Source: Viscum album (taxonomy: Eukaryota > Streptophyta > Magnoliopsida > Santalales > Viscaceae). From it: a stretch of 64,000 nt of DNA. Shown here piece after piece: positions 51,780 to 62,420 of the stretch. A program made the position numbers and the translations under genes. Positions within the stretch are counted from its first letter, which is position 1; every line of letters begins with the position of its first letter. The stretch covers positions 1,186,756,357 through 1,186,820,356 of the forward strand of contig OY728152.1 in assembly GCA_963277665.1 (NCBI GenBank). Direction: 5' to 3'. The notes beneath the pieces are model-generated. The model made no database searches, had not been told where the DNA came from, and saw only the letters and a list, made by a program, of their open reading frames with translations.

Positions 51780-52750
51780 AGGAGAGTGTGTCCGGAGAGG
51801 ATCCACTTCCTGGGTGGATAGTGGGTGAGGATGAGATCTTGCGTTTCCAGGGATGCGTATGTGTGCCCATAGACATACGTGGGGAACTGATGCAGGATTT
51901 TCATTCTTTAGTTTGGGAAGTTCATCCTGGAATCTACAAGATGTATAGTGATCTGCACCGACTATACCGGTGGCTATTTATGAAGAGAGATGTTTCCAGG
52001 TTCGTCATGAGATGTTCTACTTGTCAGCAAGTGAAAGTTGAGCATCAATGACCAGTAGGGCCTTTACAGCAGTTACCCGTTACTGAGTGGAAGTGGAATG
52101 ATGTTGCGATGGACTTCATGACTGGGTTACCAATGTCCCCTCAAGGGAGTGATTTTGTTTGGGTTTTCATCGACAGGATTACAAAGGTTTCTCACTTCTT
52201 GCCGATCAAATAGACCTTCAGTGTTGATAATTTGGGGCGGTTGTACATCCGAGAGATTGTATGACTGCATGGAGTTCTACACTTCATTGTTTTAGACACG
52301 GATGTGCATTTTACTTCATGTTTCTAGATGGGGCTTCAAAAGGCTTTGGTTACATAGGTACGTTTGAGTACATCATACCATCCCCTGACAGATGGCTAGT
52401 CCGAGCATACGATCCAGGTGCATGAGGATATTCTCCAAGCATGCATTCTAGACATTAGCGATTCTTGGGAGAAGCATATTCCTCTTGTGGATTTTTCCTA
52501 TAACAACAGTTTTTAGGTGACTATTCAAATGGAACCTTACAAGGCTTTGTACGGTATGCCATGTTGATCTCCTTTATTCTGGCTAGAGGTAAGAGATGCA
52601 GCTTTGTTGTGAGCTCGTCCTCTTCATGAGACCTCCGAGAAGATAGAGTTGATTTGGAAGAGGATGGATATAGCATAGTCTCGACAGAAGTCTTACGCTG
52701 GTCATCGGAGACGAACTCTAGAGTTCTAGGTTGGGGATCATGTTTTCCTG
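51780..52750 (+). pseudogene. pol (IN): G4 integrase relic
   Basis: The zinc domain FHSLVWEVHPGIYKMYSDL ... CSTCQQVKVEH (51900-52050) keeps both His and both Cys. The core has WNDVAMDFMTGLP (first D, about 52095), FIDRITKVSHFLPIK, LDTDVHFTS (second D, about 52290) and LTDG*SEHTIQ (E region, about 52388). SYNNSF and KALYGMPC follow near 52500-52560. All three DDE-type positions are visible but stops separate them. Confidence 0.92.
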
Positions 52751-53190
52751 CATGTTGCACTATGTCTTGGACACAAGAGGATTCGGAGATAGGGTAATCT
52801 TTCACCACGGGATTTCGGGCTGTTTGAGGTTTTGGAGAGAGTTGGGCCTGTTTCATATCGGTTTCAGTTACCTCAGTGGTACCGGGCTATTCCTGACGTC
52901 CTCCACGTCTCTCAGCTCCGACAATACTTTTCAGAAACACCTCATGTCTTTCAACCCGAGGTGGTTGAGCTTGAAGCATATGCATTGTTTGAGGAGAATC
53001 CAATTTGGATTGTTGATCACAGTACGAAGGTTGTCTGTGACTGGTCTATTCTTATGGTATGGGTGCTATGGAAGCACGGGCAAGTATAGGACGATACATG
53101 TGAGAGGGAGGCCGATGTACAATTGTTGTGGCCAGATCTGTTCGGGGTTTCTTCTTCCATGCCTCATTAGGGAAATTCGAGGACAAATTT
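52750..53190 (+). pseudogene. G4 integrase C-terminus and chromodomain relic
   Basis: ORF 52832-53089 reads ERVGPVSYRFQLPQWYRAIPDVLHVSQLRQYF, matching family RVG.VAYRL.LP......HNVFHVS.LR.Y. Then EAYALFEENPIWIVDHSTKVV and LMVWVLWKHGQV, followed after a stop by DTCEREADVQLLWPDLF, the chromodomain tail (W..H..EEATWEREEDM....P.LF). A longer overlapping ORF (52731-53264) is the wrong frame. Confidence 0.85.
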
Positions 53191-53191
53191 C

Positions 53192-53208
53192 ATTTAAGGG
53201 GGGAAGTT
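53192..53208 (+). other. Polypurine tract of G4
   Basis: atttaaggggggaagtt directly before the 3' LTR is the standard plant Ty3/gypsy polypurine tract, which primes plus-strand DNA synthesis. Well preserved. Confidence 0.88.
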
Positions 53209-53424
53209 TGTATGAACCTGGATCATCATTTCAAGTATTTTTTTCCTTTTCTTGTCGTTTTTGAGAAAAAGTGGAGAATTTGGAAATTTTCAAAGTACAT
53301 GAATTGAACTTTATTTGTACATGTTGTGTACTTTGATGCACCACTAGCCGTGTGCTGGTTGTGTCTGGACCACACACACGGTTTGTAGGGGCGATGTGGA
53401 GGCCGCATAAAGAGGAGTACGGAA

Positions 53425-53515
53425 AGGCCAAGTACACGCCGTGTACCCCATAAGTACATGCCGTGTACCCTAGAAGTAAACGTTGTGTACCCCAAAAGTA
53501 CATTCCATGTAGTTC
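53425..53515 (+). repeat. 22-bp tandem repeat in G4 3' LTR (4 copies)
   Basis: Four adjacent units of the form ccataagtacatgccgtgta + cc, each containing a GTACAC/CGTGTA palindrome-like core, with one to five changes each. The 5' LTR has about two at 45085-45130. Confidence 0.85.
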
Positions 53516-54227
53516 ATTCATTAAATGGATTAGGGTCGCACCTAATTGAAAAAAACATCTTCCTCTCCAGGTTCATCGACCAAGAGCGACCCGTACAACC
53601 GCAAATATCCTCTGAGCCACTGAGCCTCTGTCAGTTTGCCAGATCGACCGCTGTCGATTGCGTTGGAACCTTAACTATGATATTTTCATTCTTCTTTAGT
53701 TTTATTCCATTATTATCCCTCTTTCTCAATATATAATGGGTTGATTGTTTTGTGAATTTTCGTAGATCTAAGAAATTTTAAGGAGAAACAAGCCTTGTGG
53801 TTATAGTATTTTGATCTCCTAGCATCATGATAGGTGGTTTGTGCCTTACCTTTCGATATTTGTGAGTTTTATGTGCAAATTCCACCAATCCCCATGAACG
53901 GGGTATTGCGTGTTTACCTTTTTGACCCTGTTGTTTTCTTTCCTTGATTTTATGCTTGTGTAGAGGTAATTTGATCATGTTTTTGGATTTTTTCTATGGT
54001 TGGATGTTTTTCCATGCCTTGTTCTTGTTATGATCTTTGGGTCTTGTTATCCTTTGGACACTATACCTGTTTTCCATGCCTTGTGACCGTAGGATTGAAT
54101 GATATTATTGACCTTCATGTTATGCTGTAGACTGGTTAGCCAAGTAGCTCTGTAGGTGTACTTTGGCCTTAATGTATTATTATGCACTGATTGGCACATG
54201 ACCGTGATAACCTGGTGCTATAAACTA

Positions 54228-54650
54228 CAAGGGATAGACCAAGTGAGCTTCCAAGAGAGTCTGGAATATTATGTACCATAGGAGGGTAGACCGAGTGAGC
54301 TTCCTCATAGGGTCTTGGAAATTATAGACTACATGGGATAGACTGAGTGAGATTCCTAGAGAGTCTTGGATGTTATAGACTAAAGAAGGGTAGACCGAGT
54401 GAACTTACTCCTAGAGACTTTACTTTGTTTGAATTTCTTTAAAACAATTCCAGGATAGAGAAGTAATTGACTGAGCAAGCTTCCTTAGAGAGTAATTCAT
54501 AGACCTAAGACTATAGAAGGAATTGACCGAGCGATCTTACTCAGAGAGTTTCTAGACCTTGGGGATATAAGAGGGTTAGACCACATGATCTTCCTCAGAG
54601 AGTCCCTGACTACCCTAGACTATAAGGTGAATTGACCGAGAGAGATTCCC
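54228..54650 (+). repeat. ~52-bp tandem array in G4 3' LTR
   Basis: This is the counterpart of the array at 45868-46290: repeated ggtagaccgagtgagcttcc with gagagtcttgga and attatagacta. The last units are the shorter ggaattgaccgag variant. Confidence 0.85.
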
Positions 54651-55489
54651 TAAAGAATAATATAATTTCTTATGTCCAAACCATAGGTTTTAGGCAGAGT
54701 GCACTGCCCAGAGGGTTGTTGGTACTTCCTGGATAGGACCAGAGGGGTTGGCTGGGTGTACTTCCTAGAGTGGTTTCTGTTGTGGTTAGTTGTTGCTTCT
54801 CTACTGCTTGTTGTTCTGTGGATTGAATACTGCTGTATATCATCCTGTTACTACTTACTCCTTACTACCTGCAGTTTACTGTTACTGTTTACTGCTTACT
54901 ACACTATTACCATCCATATACTCACTGACTGTTAGACACAGAACTTTGGTTGGTTGCATACTGGGATTTAGTCTCACACCATGTTTGGGCCATGATTTCG
55001 GGCCCAATAAGACTATGTTATTGTATGTTTAGATAAAGTCATTCACCCTTCTACATCTGGTACTTTATTTCATTGGAGCACGAGAGTATGGTACCAAGCT
55101 GAGGCTTGCGATGCTGAGGAGTTACTTTTTGTCATTATTTTGTAATTATTCATGTACTATTAGTTTTTCTAGAATTGTGACTTGTTTCGATGATTTTCTA
55201 GACATATGTATCATGCATCATTTCATATATATATACATGTGTGCTCCAACTATTTATTGTTTTATTCTTCCAGTATTTATTGTTGTTTGATATTTACCGC
55301 TTCCGCAATTGTATAATTTGTTTACTTCCGCTATGTACTCTGCCAATGAGGGCATAGTTTCCCTACTATTACACCCAATGACTTCACTGCTAGTCGGCAG
55401 CCTCTGTCATTTGAGGAAATGCGCTTGAGTCCATGTGACCAACTGGGTATGGGCCACCTTTGGGCGGCTTCCAGAACCGCGACGTTACA

Positions 55490-58128
55490 ATTATAGATGT
55501 CACCATTATAAATGGACAAACCATAAAGATGAATTCAATAAATGTCTCTCATATAAATGGAATATCCATATGACTTTCATCAATACCAAATGCATTATAG
55601 ATCTATCCTAGAAAACCCATCATCATCTATCATGGAACCAACTGAGATTGGTTTATTATAAAATCACACATCTAATGTACAAGGCTTTATCCTTAGATGT
55701 TACATAATCATGGGTTATGTCAATAATTAACAATGATGATATTTTCAGGCTCATAAATTTATTAAATTTGGTCATAACTGTTACAAAACAAATACATATA
55801 AATAAATAGTGGACACATCCAACCGAATCAATTTATTCCATTAAATAAAATCTTCTAAAAAAGAAACATGGTTTCTTTTCATGTTAAATCATAAAAAAAC
55901 TCTTGATTCCATCCTTGAAACTATTCTCCATTAAATTTTATCAAAAAATTTGAAATCATGGGATGATCAAACAAATCTCAATAATGGACATAAATATAAT
56001 AAAAATATTAGTTTAGTTAAAACGTGATAACCAATTCAATGTTCTTTGAGAGGATGAAACAAAAAAATTTGACACGAATAACAGTTATACTTTTTCATAT
56101 TGAAAAATACTAAAAAAATTCCGTTTACTTTAAACTCCTTTATGTAAATTAGAGTTTCAAATACATAAAACCCATTCAAACATATTCAAATAAGAATAAA
56201 TTTTTGGTTGACTTCCAAATTGGAGATCAATAATGGGGATCACCCTTTGTATAAGCTATATCGGTCTCACTCATGGGCTATAATAGGGCTTAACCCTTAT
56301 TATATGCTGTCTTAGGCAGACATGTGAAACATAATGGGGATCAAACCATCGTATAAGCTATATTTCACTGACATGTGGGCAATAATGGGGCTCAACCCTT
56401 CATATAAGCTATATCTGGCTTAACTGGGAGAAAAAATGGGGCTCAACCATTCGATAATCTATTTTGGGCTCACCAGTGAGCTATAATGGGGATTAACCCT
56501 TCATATAAGATATATCGGTCTCACCCATGAGCTATAATAGGGATAAAACCATTGTATAATCTATATTATGTTCACCCTTTTCATTTAATTCTCATGTACC
56601 ATATCCCAAATAAAACACATTCATCAAAAAGAACAATTTTTTGAATGATTCTTATAATCCCATAAGAAAACCGTTTATGTATAAAAAATAAAATTTTAAT
56701 TTAAGGACCCATTTTCAATATCAAGATACCCAAAAAAATTGGAATAGGGGATTTATTATAATTTTAAAATACATTAAGACTTATAGAATAATCCAAATAT
56801 AAAATAACAATTACGATGGTAGGGAAGTCCTTGAAACTGTATATGATAAAAAACCTACATTTTTTCTTTTGGTAATGGAATTAAAATTCATCATATAAAA
56901 AGATTCATTTTTAAAGAATTTAATAAAATTCAATATAAACATGACATTTCATTTATAATCCATTATACACATATAAATATATATATAGTTTCATATCCTG
57001 AAAAAATACTTGATAATTAAATATTCAAATGTTCAAGTTGTCCATACCACTTTTATCTTTTAAATATTAATCTATATGATTAAAAAAAATTAGTATAGAT
57101 AAAATGTAGATATTAAATTAAATAGTGGATGTATGTACTGATTAAAAAGGAATAAAGGTGTATTTTATCATGAAATGCCTCAATGAAAGGAGATTGAGAC
57201 GCAGTCCCTTACCTTGAGTCAGACTTGTCTAGTTCATTCGTTAATTTCATTAAACACAAATATATGTTAATTTCAACTCTCATTATATTTTTATTAAATA
57301 TTATTATTCATTTTATATAAATTATTTTCATTTTATAGTAATTACTTAATTATTTGTGTTCATGTATGGCATTTTTTCAATGTTTTGTATTTGAGTAAAA
57401 AATGTCCTTTTTTATGCAAATTATCCATGTGGACATAATAATTTTATCTCCAGAATATTATTAATGATTTTAGTATAATATATATCCAATATATATATAT
57501 TTTATAATATTCCAATTCATTTAATGATAATAAATGAAATGCACCGTTCATGGAGACGATCAGTCATTCGTATGCATGAACGCTACATTCATTTCGTTGT
57601 CATATTAATGGAATTAAATCTATATTATATATAGGTATATTATAATTAAATTATAATATTTATATTATATATTTTACATATGTTTACTAACATCAACCTT
57701 TATAAGTTCCATTTATGGAATGAACGAGTCATATAACATGGAGGGGATAAAGGTCCACACATCCTCAAATAAAATTATCGTATTTAAACATTATGGAAAG
57801 CCTAAAGGAATAACGTAAAAAAATTATAGGAGAATAGGGAAAGTATAAATAAAATATGTATCATACAAAAATATGTTTCCACCGTAATGTCCACCATGAG
57901 AGGTGGTAGTATAAAATTGAAAAATTATTGTATTGTGAGGTAGTAGTTCATCGTACATAGAAATGGTACGTTTAAAAAAATTAGTTACAGGTATGTATAA
58001 TTATAGTAAAAATTATTCTAATAAAAAATAAAACAAATATTTAGGATATTTTTATTGTTATGTAATAATATAATAAGAAGAAAATAAGTAGTGGATAAGT
58101 TTTAGGGCCAAAAGGTGCCTATATACCC
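55490..58128 (-). repeat. 5' LTR of G3, outer part (copy D)
   Basis: This begins with the right target-site copy attat (55490-55494) and continues alignment with the G3 3' LTR from about 36660 (tacaaatagagtatccatat against ataaatggaatatccatat; tggtttatta in both). It also aligns with relic A (56593 onward with 8515 onward). It contains a 51-bp array (56230-56577), the conserved block at 57176-57226 and anchors near 57550, 57740 and 57931. Cut at about 58128 by the Sirevirus. Confidence 0.78.
56230..56577 (-). repeat. ~51-bp tandem array in G3 5' LTR (7 copies)
   Basis: Seven units on +, ataatggggctcaaccctt + cgtataagctatatc + ggctcacccatgagct, start near 56230, 56280, 56331, 56382, 56433, 56483 and 56534. 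I see no such array in the 3' LTR (copy C) or in relic B; relic A does not cover this part. Confidence 0.88.
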
Positions 58129-59709
58129 TGAGAGGGGGGTAAATCTGGGTATGGATATTCTTTTTCAAAAATCCTCCTTCCCCACTGGATCATGAAATTT
58201 TTATTATAAGAGTCACTTTTATTCACTTGTGTGTTCATTATGACCACTTATTTTCTTATTTATTTGATGGTGATGTTTTAAATGCAATGCAGGGAAGTAA
58301 GCAGGCAGACACAATGATTTTTACTTAGTTAACCCTCACTGGGCTACATCCAAGGAGTATACAACGGCGATGTCCCACTGTTCTAAATCCACTAAAGCAC
58401 AACACTGTTTACAATGTTCAGGCAAGATCAATTTTATGCCCAGGCTCACTTCCTTTACCATGTTTAGAGTCAGCTCACTGCTTTCCCAATGGTCACTCCC
58501 TATTTCTCTCTCTATGGATCACTACCGATGGAGAGGATCACCGTATTCCTCTTTCATTTCGTGCTACTCTGGAAAAAAACAATCATAGTTTATAGACCTG
58601 TATTTATCTTCATTATCACTAATGAATTCATCCTTCGTTGTATGTTGATGCTCTATTGAAGTCCAACTTTCCCCGATAGATGAATCTCAATTTGCACTGA
58701 AGGTATTGGGCAATCTTCCAGCTTTCACGCAGCCCTGAATTACTGTCCTGAATCACCAATACCTAGCGCCCTTCTCTAAGCTAGGGAGCAAGTATCGTCA
58801 CACAAGTTATCATAGGCTTGCATGTCCACATCAACCACTTGGGTGACACAATCTTCTGCAACTCCAAACTTGCGCAACTCACACCCTTTTAGGCCCAACC
58901 CAATATTGGCATGCAACCATCAACTGCCGTGCTTCTTCAAAACCTGTCACGCAAGTCCACCTCAACCACTTGCATGAAACATTCTTCTTCAACTCAATAC
59001 ATGTGAGACTTCCTTCCTTTCTCTCCCAAACCATCTTGGCTGTGTAGAAAACAACTAGCACACAACTTCTACTTGCACAACCCACCACCACTTGCGCGAC
59101 AACCTCACCAGCGCGACGGGAGCTCTGATTTTTTCTAAGTTCTTAACTCCTACCGAATGAGGAGGGTTAGACCTATATTTATATGCATTTGGAATCCCTG
59201 TTCGATGACGTGAATGTATCCCCTCGACGTGCAAGTTTCGGCGTGCAAGTCACTGCCTCTCAAGTGACTTGTACGACCAACCCAAGAACATGAGCGCCCC
59301 TTATTCCTTTTCCATATATTGATGTTCTGATCATGAAAAACATATGGTGCACATGTTTTCTCTCCTTCAATTCAATGACGCTCAAGTACCTTTTCCACAA
59401 CCACATTTATCCCATTGTCAATTTTCAGGCCCAATTTTTTTTTTAAACACTAGAAAATGGTGCCACCTTGTATCTGCTTTTTTGTACCTCCTTCAGATCA
59501 TACGTTACTTTATCAAAGTTCTTGAATCAAACATGAATCAACAACCACAACCCTTGAACTCGACATGACACCATGAAATCCCCATTGTCAACAAATTTTT
59601 ATTTCATGGTTTTCTTTGTCAACAATCACATCATAGAAGTCCACTTTGTCAACAAACACAATCACCACAAAAATTCTTTAATTATACCTTGATGGATTGT
59701 TTCCCAACA
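58129..59709 (-). repeat. 3' LTR of the Sirevirus (~1.58 kb)
   Basis: On the - strand it starts tgttgggaaacaatcc immediately after the PPT and ends ...cccccctctca, the usual copia head and tail. The lower edge (58129) is set by the TG start on + and by loss of similarity to relic A after about 58120. Inside, a ~136-bp duplication places cacttgggtgacacaatc (58850s) and cacttgcatgaaacattc (58965s) in parallel contexts. ORFs 58370-58588 and 58879-59091 have no domain. Confidence 0.75.
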
Positions 59710-59723
59710 ATCTCCCCCTTTGG
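59710..59723 (-). other. Polypurine tract of the Sirevirus
   Basis: On the - strand ccaaagggggagat directly precedes the LTR head tgttggg. This aaggggga-type tract next to tgttggg is characteristic of plant copia elements. Confidence 0.88.
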
Positions 59724-59898
59724 GATTTTTGACAACACATCCTTAAAAAGATACATCGTTAAGTCTTCATCAACCATTCTCCAATTACGATTCTGATAGC
59801 GATCTAGGATTTAAACAACACATACTCTAAGTCCACATGAGCAATGCACGTCAAGAGAAACAAGAGTAAATGAAAAGTTCATCAATTAATCACTTATA

Positions 59899-59909
59899 CT
59901 CTGACACCA
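59899..59909 (-). other. PBS-like motif on the 3' side of the Sirevirus
   Basis: On the - strand tttcaaca, then gt, then tggtgtcagag looks like an LTR end followed by an initiator tRNA-Met primer site (one change, A to G). It lies 190 bases inside the 3' LTR, where none is expected. Confidence 0.4.
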
Positions 59910-60050
59910 ACTGTTGAAACCAAAATGATTCCATTTTTTGGAAAAATTATTACCTCATTAAAAGACCACTCATCTTCTTTTATCACGATCCTCATCTGTT
60001 GTGATATCTATTTTCTGATCGATCACTTCTAACGTCATCACAATTAATAT

Positions 60051-60227
60051 TCTCCCCCTATCTACTCATAGCTTTTATGCTTGTCAGCTGCAAATCCTCT
60101 TCATTTGAACCAACTTCAACTCCCCATATCTAGCTACTCCAACTATCTACTACTCCCTGTATCTGTCCTGATTTTTCAAATAGCCACACTGTCTCCCCCT
60201 TGAACAATCACTATTTTCTCCCCCTTT
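60051..60227 (-). other. Additional polypurine-like boxes upstream of the Sirevirus PPT
   Basis: The - strand has taggggga-type boxes at 60060-60051 (tagggggaga), 60201-60192 (aagggggaga) and 60227-60217 (aaagggggaga), all sharing gggggaga with the true PPT. Repeated PPT copies in this interval are a described trait of Sireviruses. No protein-coding relic is clear between 59724 and 60288. Confidence 0.65.
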
Positions 60228-60287
60228 GTCAACAAACCAAAAGATCACTCATTTGCTGTCTGTAACAGAGTATAAATAAATGGGCCA

Positions 60288-60990
60288 TTACTTCCTTGTG
60301 TCACAAAATATTATGGCACCAAAATAAACCAACACCATCATACATTTATTATTGACGTTGTTAGTGTTGATATTGTAATCCACTCCACCATGTTGAATGC
60401 CATGCTTCTTTAAATTATGATCCAACTTTGAGTACCATGCTCTGGGTGCTTGTTTCATCCCATATAGTGCTTTCTTCAACCGGAAAACATTATTCTAATA
60501 TTCATGAATGATAAAACCATATGGATGCTCAATGTACACCTCTTCTTCTATAAAACCATTCATAAATTTAGATATGATATCCATATGGATCACATTGAAT
60601 TTTCTTTGCACAACTATGGCTAAAAATAATCTGATTATCTCCAGACATGAAACTGGAAAAAATGTATCATCAAAATCAATACACTCTATTTGGGAGTATC
60701 CTTTTCACACCGTTCATGCTTTGTTTCGAATCACTATTCCATGTTTGTTAATATTCTTGTGAAAGACCCATTTAGTCCTGATGATGTTCTTATCTATTGG
60801 CCTCGATACAATCTCCCACATCTGATTATTCTCAATCTGATCTATCTTTTTATTCATGGCCTGAACCGAGTTTTCATCTTTAGCTTCATCAACAAAGCAT
60901 TTAGGCTCAACCTATTATAGAAATGATGTATGCTGCTGTGATTTCATTTTCTATGTCTAAACTGTAGCTGACTTGTCACCAACGATATTA
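60288..60990 (-). pseudogene. pol (RT): Sirevirus reverse transcriptase relic
   Basis: On the - strand: EPKCFVDEAKDENSVQAMN (about 60910), QMWEIVSRP, NIIRTKWVFHKN (about 60790; family NVIGTKWVFKNK), NKHGIVIRNKA, KGYSQIECIDFDDTFFPVSCLE (about 60690; family QGY.Q.EGIDFDETFAPVARLE), RKFNVIHMDIISKFMNGF (about 60600), EEEVYIEHPYGF (about 60550) and the open stretch 60479-60288 KKALYGMKQAPRAWYSKLDHNLKKHGI. The catalytic YVDD is degraded to YFGA. RNase H is not found beyond it. + strand ORFs 60508-60762 and 60690-60920 are antisense shadows. Confidence 0.93.
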
Positions 60991-62420
60991 TTCCTATCAA
61001 TTTCAGCTAGACACTTTGGCTTTTGTGCAGATAAGGATTTTACTTCCTCGTACTCACCATTAGTATCTTCCTCTTAATCTAATTCAGTCAATTCTTCTCT
61101 ACCTTAGTCTCTTACCAGTTACTCAGTTTTAACAGAAAACATGTCACTGTGTCATTGTTCAATGATGTCATTTATTTAAAATAATTTTTCATATTTTGGT
61201 TGAATCACATTTGATTTTCTCTTATAGCTTCCTGGTATCCTGAATGCAGTCAGTCGATACAATATTATTAGAAAAAAATAAATAATCATGAAAAAATGTA
61301 TGTTTCTTCTTTTCCCCCAATCATTCTTCATGACCATAAACATTCATCCTTCATATCCCATTGAGATCTTTCATCTGATTAGCGTACAGAGTTCTCTCCC
61401 TTTGTTATGAAACTCTTCCATTTGTTAGGCCCACTACATATTCCCTTAGCCATTTTTCCCATCCTGCATCATTTATTATGATATAGAACTCAACATTGAT
61501 CCATTAACCAAATCTCTAATTACACTGAGTTGAAACTAGATGTAGGGAACGAGAGATAAAGATACCAAAACATTCAATTGTTGTTATGCTCTGTTTCTCC
61601 CTTTCTTCATCTACTTTGGTACTTGATTGGAGTCAATTAAAACTCTGAATCATATCACTTCTCCACTTTTTATCTTTAAATGCCACTTCCCCTTGAATCG
61701 TATATCCCTACAACCCAAAGCACTTTAATCATTAGTTAAAAACATTTATATACATAGGGAGAGAAGGTGTCTTCTTGACTCCTAAATCTGAGGATTTTGG
61801 TTGACCCTGATGGGTCAACCCTATGATTATTTCTTGCAGAGCATCATACTCTTTCTTGGCTTCTTCTAGCTACACAGCCAACATCAACTGCTCTGGCCAT
61901 ATGAGTAGGCACTAATCACTAGCATGCAGAGTCTTTTTCTGATATGATGATTATGTAGGCCTGGCCCTTTTCACCATTTGGGGTTTAAACCCACTAGTAC
62001 ACATTTCCGTCTTTGATATCCCAAGAAAACTCCATTTCCATTGATTTTTTCTTTGAGAAGGAATATATCTTCTTGTCATCATCCTTGGATCCTTCCTCCA
62101 TTATAGGAATCTTCCTATTTTCTCTACTTCTTGTTGTGGCACACGACATGAAATTTTTTCAATGAAATATTTGTTTACTTTCCTTTTATCATAATTCTGA
62201 GTCACCAACATATTTTGTGTAGGTGGTAGGTCCTCCACTGAACGTACATTCTTCTTTCTCTGTACTATAGCATTTCCTCCATTTTTCTTCCATATTTATT
62301 CATGTTCATACTTAGAGGGTGATTTTGAGTGTGACTGATACAAATTTCATTCATCATCATGTGATTCCCCAGAGTCTCTAATCCTATTATCCAACATACC
62401 ACTTTTTCTCCCAATGTATG
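60991..62420 (-). pseudogene. Sirevirus middle region (integrase/protease not resolved)
   Basis: Between gag and RT the - strand should hold protease and integrase. I can only recognise the spacer just before RT (NNIVGDKSATVQT near 61000, family HP...IIGD...GVQTR). Other stretches such as LEEAKKEYDALQEI (about 61870) do not match a domain I can name, and the expected DSG protease and HSDLCGP integrase motifs were not found. At ~1.4 kb the interval is too short for both domains, so a deletion is likely. Confidence 0.5.

Larger units (their letters stand above)
44871..55489 (+). mobile_element. Ty3/gypsy chromovirus G4, structurally complete but non-coding
   Basis: A full-length 10.6 kb element: 5' LTR 44871-47122, PBS at 47126, 1.4 kb leader, gag, protease, RT, RNase H, integrase and chromodomain relics, PPT at 53196, 3' LTR 53209-55489, flanked by attat duplications. 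LTRs run TG...CA and share order throughout but differ at many positions and in tandem-array length. All genes have stops; the best open stretch is the protease (131 codons). It is inserted in the 5' LTR of G3 in the opposite orientation and is clearly more GC-rich than its host DNA. Confidence 0.95.
53209..55489 (+). repeat. 3' LTR of G4 (2281 bp)
   Basis: It starts tgtatgaacctggatcat and ends cgcgacgttaca. It aligns along its length with 44871-47122. It carries four 22-bp CGTGTA repeats (two in the 5' LTR) and its own ~52-bp array (54228-54650). ORFs inside are on both strands and have no domain. Confidence 0.92.
36137..58128 (-). mobile_element. Ty3/gypsy chromovirus G3, degenerate, split by nested insertions
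   Basis: Read on the - strand, this has a 5' LTR (58128 to 55490 and 44870 to 44346), PBS (44343-44332), gag, protease, RT, RNase H, integrase and chromodomain relics, then a 3' LTR (39794 to about 36137). The two halves of the 5' LTR align consecutively with the 3' LTR around position 36660, where G4 sits in the 5' copy. A Sirevirus interrupts the same LTR at about 58129, so its outer end lies beyond the window. Intervening bases 44871-55489 belong to G4. Very AT-rich and old. Confidence 0.85.

Noticed and set aside
52731..53264. 177-codon ORF, the longest in the window
   Set aside because: It is out of frame with the integrase/chromodomain reading (52832-53089), which carries the family motifs; it also runs into the PPT and LTR.
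60508..60920. + strand ORFs over the Sirevirus RT
   Set aside because: Antisense to a clear RT reading on the - strand.
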